Source of the DNA: Alphaproteobacteria bacterium
Lineage (GTDB): Bacteria > Pseudomonadota > Alphaproteobacteria > Micropepsales > Micropepsaceae
DNA length: 64,000 nt
Assembly: GCA_017308475.1 (NCBI GenBank)
Contig: JAFKEU010000004.1
Coordinates: 831,226 to 895,225 of the forward strand
Direction: 5' to 3'
Numbering within the stretch: position 1 is the stretch's first letter; each line of letters opens with the position of its first letter. Below are positions 1 to 8,771 of this stretch, in pieces. A model generated the notes under the pieces. The model saw only the letters and a list, made by a program, of their open reading frames with translations. It made no database searches and was not told the DNA's origin. A program made the position numbers and the translations under genes.

Positions 1-17
1 CCTTCTAGACTGGCATC

Positions 18-647
18 ATGTTCGCCCTGCCCAATGCTCTGACCATCCTGCGCATCGTTCTGGTACCGGCATTCGCCATCGCCTTCGTGATCCCGGGCGA
101 GACGGCGCGGCTGACCGCCTTCTTCATTTTCGTGACGGCGGGAGTGAGCGACTGGCTCGACGGTTTCGCCGCCAGGAAGCTCAAGGCCGGATCGGATTTC
201 GGTCGCATGCTGGACCCCATCGCCGACAAGGTCTTGGTCGCCGTGGCGCTGATGATGCTAGTCGCCGAGGGCACCTTCACCCGCTACAACCCCACCACCG
301 GCATGTTGAGCCTGCTGAAGCTGGTGCCCGCGCTGATCATCCTGTCACGCGAGATACTGGTGTCGGGCCTGCGCGAATTTCTGGCCGGCACGCGGGTCAG
401 CGTGCCTGTCACTGCCATCGCCAAGATCAAGACCGCCGTACAGATGGTGGCGATCGGAGCGATGATTCTGACGCCTATCGCCGATTCCCTGGTGCCGGGA
501 ATTCCTTCACTCACCTATGCGGCACTGGCCTATATCCTGCTCTATGTAGCGGCGGGCCTGACGGTCTATACGGGCGTGGTCTATTTCCGCAACGGCATGC
601 GCCATATCCGTCCCGGGTCCACGCCGGAACCACCCGCGCCTGGGTGA
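18..647 (+). CDS. pgsA: CDP-diacylglycerol--glycerol-3-phosphate 3-phosphatidyltransferase
   Basis: This inner-membrane enzyme makes phosphatidylglycerol phosphate from CDP-diacylglycerol and glycerol-3-phosphate, the committed step to phosphatidylglycerol and cardiolipin. The 209-residue protein has the complete CDP-alcohol phosphotransferase signature D-x2-D-G-x2-A-R-x8-G-x3-D-x3-D, with D45, D48, G49, R53, G62, D66 and D70. Several hydrophobic segments surround it, and length is normal for the family. Only 17 bases precede the start, so its ribosome site and any upstream operon partner cannot be judged. The EamA gene follows after 7 bases and may be co-transcribed. Confidence 0.95.
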   Translation: MFALPNALTILRIVLVPAFAIAFVIPGETARLTAFFIFVTAGVSDWLDGFAARKLKAGSDFGRMLDPIADKVLVAVALMMLVAEGTFTRYNPTTGMLSLLKLVPALIILSREILVSGLREFLAGTRVSVPVTAIAKIKTAVQMVAIGAMILTPIADSLVPGIPSLTYAALAYILLYVAAGLTVYTGVVYFRNGMRHIRPGSTPEPPAPG

Positions 648-654
648 ATCGCTC

Positions 655-1542
655 ATGAGTTTTCTCTGGGTCGTCTTTACCCTGGCTGCCGCAGCGGGCC
701 AGACGGCCCGCAATGCGTTGCAGCGCGAGCTCGTCAGGCCGTTGGGGGCGGCAGGCGCCACCCATGTGCGATTTCTCTTCGCCCTGCCCTTCGCCGCCCT
801 CTTCCTGCTGGCGGTCATGACCATCCGCCACTCCGCACTTCCGCCGGTGAGCGGCATCTTCCTGGTCTGGCTGGCGGTGGGGGCGCTGACACAAATCGTC
901 GCCACGCTGCTGATGTTGCTGACCATGCAGCACCGCTCCTTTGTTGTTTCCATCGCCTTCCTCAAGATGGAGCCGGTGCTGACCGCCATCCTGGGATTCA
1001 TCTTTCTCGGCGACAGGCTGACCCCGCTGATGGTAGCCGCAATCCTGCTTGCCACCCTTGGCATGCTGCTGATCTCGTTGAGGCCGGGCGGCGGGGGCAC
1101 CGGTCTCAAGGCGGCGCTGTTGGGACTTGCGTCCGGAGGTTTTTTCGCCGCATCGGCGGTAGGCTTCCGTGGCGCCATCCTGGCACTGCCGCACACCGGC
1201 TTCGTGCTGGCCGCCACCTTCACATTGTTCACGGGACTGTTGCTGCAGTCGGTGGTGATGTCGGCGTGGCTGCGCGTCACCGCGCCCGGCACCCTGACCC
1301 TGATGCTGAAGTCCTGGAAGGTCAGCGGCGGCGCCGGCCTGATCGGCGCGCTGGCATCGGAGTTCTGGTTCCTGGCCTTCGCGCTGGCGACCGCCGCGAG
1401 CGTTCGGACACTGGGGATGATCGACGTGGTCTTCGCCCAGGCGGTATCGCATCGCATGCGCCAGCATGTCAGCGCGCGCGAAATGGCCGGCATCGCCATC
1501 CTGCTGGCGGGAGGCGTGCTGCTGGTCTGGGCGGAAAGCTAG
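655..1542 (+). CDS. EamA/DMT-family transporter
   Basis: A 295-residue, almost wholly hydrophobic protein with about ten predicted membrane segments in two similar halves, the layout of the drug/metabolite transporter (EamA) superfamily. A family-like stretch is seen around residues 95-130 (AFLKMEPVLTAILGFIFLGD), which ends the first repeat. Such proteins export or import small metabolites; the substrate cannot be read from sequence. It starts 7 bases after pgsA and ends 3 bases before the convergent ilvE stop, so it is probably the last gene of the pgsA transcript. Confidence 0.85.
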   Translation: MSFLWVVFTLAAAAGQTARNALQRELVRPLGAAGATHVRFLFALPFAALFLLAVMTIRHSALPPVSGIFLVWLAVGALTQIVATLLMLLTMQHRSFVVSIAFLKMEPVLTAILGFIFLGDRLTPLMVAAILLATLGMLLISLRPGGGGTGLKAALLGLASGGFFAASAVGFRGAILALPHTGFVLAATFTLFTGLLLQSVVMSAWLRVTAPGTLTLMLKSWKVSGGAGLIGALASEFWFLAFALATAASVRTLGMIDVVFAQAVSHRMRQHVSAREMAGIAILLAGGVLLVWAES

Positions 1543-1545
1543 GGC

Positions 1546-2439
1546 TCAGGCCGTTGCCGGCACCTTGCCGCGCACTTCCTCCGAATAGGCGTTCATCAGC
1601 GTCTCGGTGAGCGCGCCGGGCTTGAAGCTGTAAGGCCCGATCTCCGACACCGGGGTGACTTCCGCGGCCGAGCCGGTGAGGAAGCATTCGCTGAACCCGC
1701 TCATCTCCTCCGGCTGGATGTGCCGCTCGACCACCGTAACGCCGCGCGCCTTGGCAATCGCGATCACCGTCTGGCGGGTGATGCCGTTGAGGAAGCAGTC
1801 GGGCGTGGGCGTATGCAGCACTCCATCCCGCACGAAAAAGACATTGGCGCCCGTCGCCTCGGCGACATAGCCGCGATAATCGAACATCAGCGCGTCGGCA
1901 TAGCCCTTGGCCTCGGCCTCGTGCTTGGAGAGGGTGCAGATCATGTAGAGGCCGGCGGCCTTGGCATGCACCGGCTCGGTCTCCGGAGAGGGCCGCTTCC
2001 AGCGCGAGATGTCCAGGCGGATGCCCTTCAGCTTCTCCGCCGGGCTGAAATAGGACGGCCAGGGCCAGCAGGCGATGGCGACGTGAATTTTCGTGTTCTG
2101 CGCCGACACCGCCATCATCTCGCTGCCGCGGAAGACCACCGGGCGCAGGTAGCCGTCGGTGATGCCCTGTGCGGCGGCGGCATCGATGCAGGCCTGGTTG
2201 ATCTCATCCCTGGTGAAGGGAATCTTCATGCCCAGCGTCTCGGCCGAGAAGAACAGCCGGTCGGTATGCTCCTTCAGCTTGAAGATTGTACCGCCATAAA
2301 TGCGCTGGCCTTCGAAAACACAGGAGGCATAGTGCAGGCCATGGGTCAGCACGTGGGTCTTGGCGTCCTTCCAGGGCACCAGCCTGCCGTCGTACCAGAG
2401 AGAGCCTTCACGCTGATCGAAAGGTATGACATCCGCCAT
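1546..2439 (-). CDS. ilvE: branched-chain amino acid aminotransferase
   Basis: A PLP-dependent fold-type IV aminotransferase that interconverts leucine, isoleucine and valine with their 2-oxo acids. The start MADVIPF is chosen; an ATG three codons upstream (2448) is also open. In this numbering the PLP lysine is K160 in the HAKAAGLYM stretch. The downstream GYVAEATGANVFFVRDG and TGSAAEVTPV segments match the cofactor-phosphate-binding regions of the family. The 297-residue length fits. It stands alone on the minus strand, divergent from the response regulator gene. Confidence 0.93.
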   Translation of the reverse strand: MADVIPFDQREGSLWYDGRLVPWKDAKTHVLTHGLHYASCVFEGQRIYGGTIFKLKEHTDRLFFSAETLGMKIPFTRDEINQACIDAAAAQGITDGYLRPVVFRGSEMMAVSAQNTKIHVAIACWPWPSYFSPAEKLKGIRLDISRWKRPSPETEPVHAKAAGLYMICTLSKHEAEAKGYADALMFDYRGYVAEATGANVFFVRDGVLHTPTPDCFLNGITRQTVIAIAKARGVTVVERHIQPEEMSGFSECFLTGSAAEVTPVSEIGPYSFKPGALTETLMNAYSEEVRGKVPATA

Positions 2440-2579
2440 AGCACGCATCCTTGAACTCGCGCCCTGTTGTGGGGCCTTGCCCGGCCAGCGGCCAGGGCCT
2501 AGTTATGTGGCATGCATTGCAGCATGGCTTATGCGAAAATCGCAAGGGTCGGACCGGCAATTTCGCTTGCCTGGCCGGC

Positions 2580-3281
2580 ATGGCAGCCATGAGCGCGGGC
2601 AGCGAGCCCCATCTGCTGGTGGTCGATGACGATGAGAGGCTGCGGGCCCTGCTGCAGCGTTATCTTTCGGGCAATGGCTACCGGGTCAGCGCCGCCACGG
2701 GCGCCGCCGAGGCGCGGGCGCTGATGAAAAGCATGGAATTCGACCTCTTGATCCTGGACGTGATGATGCCGGGGGAAACGGGACTGGACCTGACCCGCAG
2801 CGTGCGGGAAACCTCCTCGGTTCCCATCCTGATGCTGACCGCCAGGGGCGATCCGGCCGACCGTATCGCGGGGCTGGAACAGGGGGCGGACGACTATCTG
2901 CCCAAGCCCTTCGAGCCGCGCGAGCTTTTGCTCAGGGTGAACTCGCTTTTGCGCCGGGCTACCCCGCCCGAAGCGCCGGCCCCCGGGCCGGTGCGGATGG
3001 GACCGGCACAATTCGATCCGGCCACGGCGCGGCTGACCCGCGCCGGCAAGCCGGTGAAGCTGACAGGTGCCGAGGCCGCGCTGCTGCAGCTTTTCGCCAC
3101 CAATGCGGGCCGGCCCTTCTCGCGTGCCGATTTGTGCAGGCAGCTGAATGTTGCCCTTGAACGGTCCATCGACGTGCAGGTGACACGGCTTCGCCGCAAG
3201 ATCGAGGAAGACCCCAAGCTGCCGCTCTATCTCCAGACAGTGCGGGGCGTGGGTTATATGCTGGTGCCGGATCGTGGGTGA
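2580..3281 (+). CDS. OmpR-family response regulator
   Basis: A two-domain DNA-binding response regulator. The N-terminal receiver has the acidic cluster VVDDDE, the phosphoacceptor aspartate in LLILDVMMPGETG and the conserved lysine in LPKPFEP. The C-terminal winged-helix domain ends in the typical VRGVGYML stretch. The open frame extends back to 2451, but conserved sequence begins only at MAAMSAGSEPHLLVV, so ATG 2580 (or 2589) is the likely start. The sensor kinase start overlaps the stop by three bases (GTGA), so the two genes form one cotranscribed pair. The target genes are not evident. Confidence 0.92.
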   Translation: MAAMSAGSEPHLLVVDDDERLRALLQRYLSGNGYRVSAATGAAEARALMKSMEFDLLILDVMMPGETGLDLTRSVRETSSVPILMLTARGDPADRIAGLEQGADDYLPKPFEPRELLLRVNSLLRRATPPEAPAPGPVRMGPAQFDPATARLTRAGKPVKLTGAEAALLQLFATNAGRPFSRADLCRQLNVALERSIDVQVTRLRRKIEEDPKLPLYLQTVRGVGYMLVPDRG

Positions 3282-4693
3282 CATCGTCACACCCGACTTT
3301 TGCAATGGCCCAACATGGACGCACCGGGGTGTTGCGGCCTGTTGCATGCTCGTGCCCGGTCGTGACTGACTCCGCCTCCCCCTTCCGCATCAAGCGCTAT
3401 TTGCCGCGCGGGTTGTTCGGCCGCTCGCTGATCATCATCGTGGCGCCGGTGCTGCTGCTGCTGGGCATCCTGAGCTACGTCTTCTTCGAGATAAACCTGG
3501 ACACAACCACGCGGGCCCTGGCCGCCGACGTCGCCGCAGACGTCGCGCTGCTGGTGGCGCTGGAAGATTCCACTCCCACGCTGGAACGCGACGGCCTGCG
3601 CGCGCTGTCGGCCCGCCAGCTGCGCTACCGGCTGACCTATCATGACGGGGCCAGGCTTCCCCCGCCGTCGCGCAAGCCCGGCACCACCATCGACCAGGCG
3701 CTGGACGAGACCATCGCCCAGCAGATCGGGCCGGGCCGCCATTTCGTCACCGGGCGCACGGGGGTGGACTTCAATATCAAGATCGACGTGAAGGACGGCG
3801 TGCTGGAGATCGTCGTGCCGCGCGACCGGGTCACCGTGTCCCAGCCCGATCTGTATATCCTGTGGCTGGTGGGACCGGGTCTTATCCTTCTGGCCATCGC
3901 CATTCTCTACCTGCGCGGACAGGTGCGCCCTATCGAGCGGCTGGCGCGCGCCGCCGAAAGCTTCGGCAAGGGCCGCGCGGTGCCGGACTTCAAGCCCTAT
4001 GGCGCCATCGAGGTGCGGCGTGCCGCTTCCGCCTTCATTACCATGCGCGAGCGCATCGAGCGCCACGTCAGCCAGCGCACCGAGATGCTGGCCGGTGTCA
4101 GCCATGATCTGAAGACGCCGCTGACCCGGTTGAAGCTGGCACTGGCGATGATGCCCGATGATATGGAGACGCGCTCGATGCGCGGCGACGTGGCCGAGAT
4201 GGAGCATATGCTGGACGATTATCTTGCCTTTGCCCGCGGCGAGGGCGGCGAGGAGTCGGTGCTTACCGATCTTTCCGAACTGGTGCGCGACACCGCCGCC
4301 GCCGCCGCCAGGGCGCGCCAGCGGGACGGTGTCGCCGTGGTCGTGCCCGGCCCGGTGGAGGTCAGCGTCAAGCGCGCCGCGCTGCGCCGCTGCCTGACCA
4401 ACCTGATCGACAATGCCCTGAAACATGGCCGGCAGGTGGCGGTGACGCTGGCCGAGAGCGAAAAGCTGGTGGAAATCGTGGTGGAGGATGATGGGCCGGG
4501 CATAGCCGCCGACCGCCGCGAAGAAGCCTTCCGCCCCTTCCGCCGGCTGGACGAGGGCCGCAATCTGCAGGTGGGAGGCAGCGGCCTGGGCTTGGCCATC
4601 GCCCGCGACATCGCCCGCGCGCATGGCGGGGACATCATTCTCAGCTCCAGCCAGACCGGCGGCCTGAAGGCGACGATACGGTTGCCGGTCTGA
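3278..4693 (+). CDS. EnvZ-like sensor histidine kinase
   Basis: Membrane sensor kinase of 471 residues, partner of the preceding regulator. It starts with GTG overlapping that gene's stop; an internal ATG at codon 10 is possible. Layout: membrane segment near residues 50-70, periplasmic loop 72-190, second membrane segment 192-212, HAMP linker, dimerisation domain with the phosphorylated H276 in GVSHDLKTPLTRLKLAL, then a catalytic domain with N box LTNLIDNALKHG, G1 VEDDGPGIA and G2 GGSGLGLAIA. The H-box and the HAMP-to-kinase spacing resemble EnvZ of alphaproteobacteria. The stimulus is unknown. Confidence 0.92.
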   Translation: MTSSHPTFAMAQHGRTGVLRPVACSCPVVTDSASPFRIKRYLPRGLFGRSLIIIVAPVLLLLGILSYVFFEINLDTTTRALAADVAADVALLVALEDSTPTLERDGLRALSARQLRYRLTYHDGARLPPPSRKPGTTIDQALDETIAQQIGPGRHFVTGRTGVDFNIKIDVKDGVLEIVVPRDRVTVSQPDLYILWLVGPGLILLAIAILYLRGQVRPIERLARAAESFGKGRAVPDFKPYGAIEVRRAASAFITMRERIERHVSQRTEMLAGVSHDLKTPLTRLKLALAMMPDDMETRSMRGDVAEMEHMLDDYLAFARGEGGEESVLTDLSELVRDTAAAAARARQRDGVAVVVPGPVEVSVKRAALRRCLTNLIDNALKHGRQVAVTLAESEKLVEIVVEDDGPGIAADRREEAFRPFRRLDEGRNLQVGGSGLGLAIARDIARAHGGDIILSSSQTGGLKATIRLPV

Positions 4694-4864
4694 CCGCAAA
4701 TCCTGTCCAGCATCCGGGGAGGGCAAAATCGTGGAATGCCGCGCGGTTTTCACGCGAAAAAACGCGCCCCCTCCCCCCTTGTCAACACCGTTTGCTCTTA
4801 TCGCCGCCGCCATCATGGCGCAATTGTAGCAGGGGTGAAAAGGCAGGTGGATAAAGCGCAACTT
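4694..4864. other. convergent intergenic region with weak hairpin
   Basis: Gap between the convergent kinase and proC genes. It holds an imperfect inverted repeat around 4739-4768 (GCGCG ... CGCGC around an A-rich centre) followed by a C-rich run. It may end transcription from one or both sides, but it lacks a clean T-tract. No gene was seen. Confidence 0.35.
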
Positions 4865-5710
4865 TCAGCGCAGTTCCTCGGCACGCTTCCTTGCGGCATG
4901 GACGGCGCGCTTCATCAGGTCCGGCAGCTGCGGCATCAGCACTGCCAGCGCGGCCGCGGTGGTGCCGCCGGGACTGGTTACCGCCTCGCGCAGGGCCGAG
5001 GCGGGCGCCTTGTCCGCCGCCAGCAGCGCGCCGGCGCCTACGACGGTGGCACGCGCGAACTGCTCGGCCAGCGCGCGCGGCAACCCTTCGGCCATGCCGG
5101 CTTGCGCCAGCGCCTCGACCATCAGGAAGAGATAGGCGGGGCCGGAGCCCGACACCGCCGTCACCGAATCGATCAGGCCTTCCTTGGACAGCCACAGCGT
5201 CTGGCCCAGTGCCGCCAGCAGCGACGCGGCTAGCCTGCGATCGGCAGCCGTCACGCCCCTGGGGGCGAAAAGGCCGGTGATGCCGGCACCGATGGCGCCG
5301 GGCGTGTTGGGCATGGCGCGCACGATGCGCGCCTTTCGGCCCCAGGCTGTTGCCATCGCCGCAATCGTGGTGCCGGCGGCAATCGAAATCATCAGCGCAC
5401 CGCGTGAAGCGATGCCGGCCAGCGCGGCCGCTTCAGTCTTGAGCACCTGCGGTTTCATCGCTACCACGCAGGCGGCGATCTTTTTCGCCGTGACCTGCGA
5501 CGGTGCGGCGACCAGCGTGATCGCCCTTTTGCGCGCCAGCGACTTCAGCGCCGCGGAGGGGTTGGGCTCGACGACAGTGATGGGCCCGAACCCGGCCGCC
5601 AGCCAGCCTTTCAGGAGCGCGCCGCCCATTCTGCCCGCTCCCACCAGCAAAATGGGTCGCTTTATTTGTTGGCGCGCCTTCGGCGCGGGGGCCATGCGGC
5701 CGCTTAACAT
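4865..5710 (-). CDS. proC: pyrroline-5-carboxylate reductase
   Basis: Catalyses the last step of proline synthesis, NAD(P)H-dependent reduction of 1-pyrroline-5-carboxylate. After a short basic leader the Rossmann motif LLVGAGRMGGALLKGW is seen. The C-terminal half contains the family signature region SVTAVSGSGPAYLFLMVEAL and the GGTTAAAL stretch. The open frame reaches back to 5875, but that part overlaps the YbjN gene in another frame, so ATG 5710 (MLSGRM) or 5695 is the likely start. At 5710 it begins 7 bases after the YbjN stop, which suggests co-transcription. Confidence 0.92.
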   Translation of the reverse strand: MLSGRMAPAPKARQQIKRPILLVGAGRMGGALLKGWLAAGFGPITVVEPNPSAALKSLARKRAITLVAAPSQVTAKKIAACVVAMKPQVLKTEAAALAGIASRGALMISIAAGTTIAAMATAWGRKARIVRAMPNTPGAIGAGITGLFAPRGVTAADRRLAASLLAALGQTLWLSKEGLIDSVTAVSGSGPAYLFLMVEALAQAGMAEGLPRALAEQFARATVVGAGALLAADKAPASALREAVTSPGGTTAAALAVLMPQLPDLMKRAVHAARKRAEELR

Positions 5711-5717
5711 CCGACTG

Positions 5718-6224
5718 TCACGCCTGGCCGGCGCATTCCAGTACCGCGGCGGACATGGCTTCTTCCGCCGTCTTGCCACCCCACAGCACGAACTGGAAGG
5801 CGGGGTAGTAATGCTCGCACGCCTCGAGCGCCAGGTTGAGCAGCGCCTCGCATTGGGCGGCACTGACCTCGGCATCGGGGAAGATCATCGCGTGGCGGAA
5901 GATGATGGTGCCGTCCTGCGGCCACAGGTCGAAATGGCCGATCCACAGCTTGGCGTTCACATGCATGAGCAGGTCGGCAATATTCTGCCGGCGCACGCCC
6001 GCACCCACCCGCATGTCGAAGGCGCTGGACAGGTGGAGGGACTGCAGGTCCTCGCGCCAGGAAAAGCTGAAATGGTGGTCGCTCCAGCGGCCGGCCACCG
6101 ACAGGTTCAGTTCGTCCCGTCCCGCCCGCTCGAACGCCCAGCCATTGGCCTCGACCTGGCGTTCCAGAAGGTCCAGGGGGTGCAGCGTGCCGACCGGCTC
6201 GTCGTCCAGGTGCATGATGGTCAT
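5718..6224 (-). CDS. YbjN domain-containing protein
   Basis: A 168-residue cytosolic protein of the YbjN family, whose fold resembles type III secretion chaperones; molecular function is not established. The start at MTIMHLDDEPVG is supported by a good ribosome site (GGAGAG about 6 bases upstream). The longer open frame to 6326 lacks one. Family-like features are the aromatic core GHFDLWPQDGTIIFRHAM and the C-terminal ACEHYYPAFQFVLWGGKT. In alphaproteobacteria this gene commonly precedes proC, as here. Confidence 0.85.
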   Translation of the reverse strand: MTIMHLDDEPVGTLHPLDLLERQVEANGWAFERAGRDELNLSVAGRWSDHHFSFSWREDLQSLHLSSAFDMRVGAGVRRQNIADLLMHVNAKLWIGHFDLWPQDGTIIFRHAMIFPDAEVSAAQCEALLNLALEACEHYYPAFQFVLWGGKTAEEAMSAAVLECAGQA

Positions 6225-6412
6225 CGCGGACTCTCCTGACCCTGATTTGGAATGGGTCACAAAACGAAGCAGTTGCTGACCAAACTGGCACAAGATTTTG
6301 CGCCGGTACAAGAGTCCGGGAGTCACGAATTAACGGTCTGTAAAAGATTCCACAGCTTTGAACTGGCTGCAGATTCGCCCACAAAGCCGCGATGAATTTG
6401 CTGTGGAGGACG

Positions 6413-6676
6413 CTAAGTGCCTGATTTGGAGTCGGAACTGGACTCCAGCGCCGCGATCCGCGCCGCCAGTGCTTCGTTCTCGGCGCGCGCCTTGGCTGCC
6501 ATCGCCTTGACCGCCTCGAACTCCTCCCGCGGCACAAAGTCCATGTCCGCCACCAGCCGTTCCAGCCGCTGGCGCACGAAGGTGTCGATTTCCGCGCGCA
6601 CGCTCTGGGCCATGCCGGCGGCGTCGGTAAAGGCTTTTGCCATCCCGTCCAGGAAGGGATTGTCCGTCTGCGCCAT
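6413..6676 (-). CDS. ubiK: accessory factor UbiK family protein (BMFP domain)
   Basis: A small 87-residue protein that is an amphipathic helix followed by a C-terminal coiled coil (LAARIAALE), the BMFP/YqiC form. UbiK assists ubiquinone biosynthesis by binding UbiJ and lipids in E. coli; homologues are also described as membrane-fusogenic. The conserved block FVPREEFEAVKAMAAKARAE is present. ATG 6676 has GGAG seven bases upstream and is preferred to ATG 6688. The gene is divergent from lgt, about 115 bases away. Confidence 0.85.
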   Translation of the reverse strand: MAQTDNPFLDGMAKAFTDAAGMAQSVRAEIDTFVRQRLERLVADMDFVPREEFEAVKAMAAKARAENEALAARIAALESSSDSKSGT

Positions 6677-6790
6677 GAGAAGCTCCATCTGCCGTCTTTA
6701 TATGAACAGCCGTGTCATCTGGCACAAGCCGTCTTGACAAGAAGCCGCGAAGCAGCCCGTCTAGCCCTTCAATCCAGCCAATCCAGCCCC

Positions 6791-7669
6791 ATGATCCAGG
6801 CCCTGCTCCCCTATCCCCATATCGATCCCGTCCTGGTCCAACTGGGCCCGCTGGCGATCCGCTGGTATGCCCTGTCCTATATCGCGGGCATCGTGCTGGC
6901 CTGGTGGGGCATCGTGCGGGTGCTGCGCCTGAAGGCGCTGTGGGCCCATCCACCCTTCAATGGCCGTCCTCCGGCGGGCGAGGACGATATCGGCGACCTG
7001 GTGGTGTGGGCCACCTTCGGCGTGATCATCGGCGGCCGGCTGGGCTGGGTGCTGATCTACGGCATCATCCTGTGCAGCGTGACGCCCGATTATGGCGGCT
7101 TCTGCACCGGCCTGCCGATGGACTTTCTTTATCATCCCATCCGCATCATCGCGGCCTGGGAAGGCGGCATGTCCTTTCATGGCGGACTTCTGGGCGTGGT
7201 GATCGCGACCTGGCTGTTCTGCCGCCGCCGCAAGCTGAAGATGCTGCCCATCGCCGATCTGGTCGCCGCCTTCGCGCCCATCGGCCTTTTCTTCGGGCGC
7301 ATCGCAAACTTCATCAATGGCGAATTGTGGGGCCGGCCCACCGATGTTCCCTGGGCGATGATCTTCCCGCGCGGCGGCAACATTCCGCGCCATCCAAGCC
7401 AGCTCTATGAGGCGGCGCTGGAAGGCATCCTGCTGCTGGTCATCATGCAGGTGGCGCTGCGCGTCTTTCGCGCCAATGAGCGGCCGGGACTGCTGTCGGC
7501 CATCTTCTTCCTGGGATATGGCACATTCCGCTTCATCGTCGAATGGTTCCGCGAGCCCGACAGCCAGTTCATAGGTCCCATAAGCATGGGCATGGCGCTG
7601 TCGATCCCCGTCTGGCTGGGGGCCGGGCTTCTGTTCTGGGTGGCCTACCGCAAGCCCGCCGCCAGGTGA
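6791..7669 (+). CDS. lgt: prolipoprotein diacylglyceryl transferase
   Basis: Inner-membrane enzyme that moves a diacylglyceryl group from phosphatidylglycerol to the lipobox cysteine of prelipoproteins. The start MIQALLPYP is chosen over an upstream start at 6734 because family similarity begins there. Diagnostic features: the HGGLLGV motif and the Lgt signature GRIANFINGELWGRPTDVPW, with the conserved arginine and asparagine, among seven hydrophobic segments. It heads a tight run with the methyltransferase (7 bases) and pgeF (overlapping). Confidence 0.96.
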   Translation: MIQALLPYPHIDPVLVQLGPLAIRWYALSYIAGIVLAWWGIVRVLRLKALWAHPPFNGRPPAGEDDIGDLVVWATFGVIIGGRLGWVLIYGIILCSVTPDYGGFCTGLPMDFLYHPIRIIAAWEGGMSFHGGLLGVVIATWLFCRRRKLKMLPIADLVAAFAPIGLFFGRIANFINGELWGRPTDVPWAMIFPRGGNIPRHPSQLYEAALEGILLLVIMQVALRVFRANERPGLLSAIFFLGYGTFRFIVEWFREPDSQFIGPISMGMALSIPVWLGAGLLFWVAYRKPAAR

Positions 7670-7676
7670 CTTTGCC

Positions 7677-8771
7677 ATGACCCTGGCCAGCCGCATCGTC
7701 GCGCTGATCGAGGCCCAGGGGCCCATGTCGGTGGCCCAGTTCATGTCGATCGCGCTGCTGGATCCCAGGGACGGCTATTACGCCACCCGCGACCCTTTTG
7801 GCGCGGCGGGGGACTTCATCACCGCGCCCGAGGTCAGCCAGATGTTCGGCGAAATGATCGGCCTGTGGCTGGTCCAGGTCTGGACCGACCAGGGCTGTCC
7901 CAAGAACCCGCGGCTGGTGGAGCTGGGACCGGGGCGCGGAACGCTGATGACGGACATCCTGCGCGCCGCGAAGGTGGTGCCGGAGTTCCTTGCCGGGCTG
8001 GAGGTGGTACTGGTCGAAGCAAGCCCGGTGCTGCGGACCCTGCAGGAAAAAAAGATCGGCGGGAGCGGCGTGTCCGTGCGCTGGCAGGCGCAGTTCGGCG
8101 ATCAGCTGGACGAGCGGCCGCTGTTCCTTGTCGCCAATGAATTCTTCGACGCCTTGCCCCTGCGCCAGTATGTCAGGACCGAACGCGGCTGGTGCGAACG
8201 CATGGTGACGGCGCAAAATGGGGAGCTGGCCTTCGCGCTGGCGCCGATGCCCACGCCCCCGCCAATGATCCCGGTGGGACTGGAAGCGGTGCCCGAGGGC
8301 GGCGTCTATGAGACATCGCCGGCCGCCCTGGCCCTGGCCGAGGACATTGCCCGCATCGTCGCCCGGCGCGGTGGAGCGGCGCTGATGGTGGATTACGGCT
8401 ATCAGGCCCGCAGCGGCTTTGGCGAAACCCTGCAGGCGGTGGGAGGGCACAGCTTCGCCGACGTGCTGGCCGAGCCGGGCGGAGACGACCTGTCGGCCCA
8501 TGTCGATTTCGCCGCCCTGGCCGCGGCGGGCCGCCAGGGCGGGGCCGCCGTGCTGGGACCTGTCACCCAGCGCGCCTTCCTGGCCGCGCTGGGGCTGGCC
8601 GAACGGGCCGAACGCCTGGCCAGCGCCAATCCGGCCGCCGGAACGAGCCTTGTTGCCGCGGTAAAGCGGCTGGTAGGCCCCGACCAGATGGGCACGCTGT
8701 TCAAGGCGCTGGCCTTCCTGCCGCCCGCCTTCGACAGCGCGCCGGGCTTTGCCGCATGGACGGCGTCATGA
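7677..8771 (+). CDS. class I SAM-dependent methyltransferase, NDUFAF7/MidA family
   Basis: A 364-residue homologue of MidA/NDUFAF7, the arginine methyltransferase that modifies a complex I subunit in mitochondria. The SAM-binding motif LVELGPGRGTLMTDILRAA lies near residue 80. The family N-terminus PMSVAQFMSIALLDPRDGYY and the LFLVANEFFDALPLRQYV block are clear. By homology a role in respiratory complex I maturation is plausible; in bacteria this is inferred, not shown. It is translationally coupled to pgeF through an ATGA overlap. Confidence 0.88.
   Translation: MTLASRIVALIEAQGPMSVAQFMSIALLDPRDGYYATRDPFGAAGDFITAPEVSQMFGEMIGLWLVQVWTDQGCPKNPRLVELGPGRGTLMTDILRAAKVVPEFLAGLEVVLVEASPVLRTLQEKKIGGSGVSVRWQAQFGDQLDERPLFLVANEFFDALPLRQYVRTERGWCERMVTAQNGELAFALAPMPTPPPMIPVGLEAVPEGGVYETSPAALALAEDIARIVARRGGAALMVDYGYQARSGFGETLQAVGGHSFADVLAEPGGDDLSAHVDFAALAAAGRQGGAAVLGPVTQRAFLAALGLAERAERLASANPAAGTSLVAAVKRLVGPDQMGTLFKALAFLPPAFDSAPGFAAWTAS

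Noticed and set aside
507..1499. Overlapping minus-strand open frames opposite the EamA gene
   Set aside because: The plus-strand protein is a clear membrane transporter; the antisense frames have no family features.
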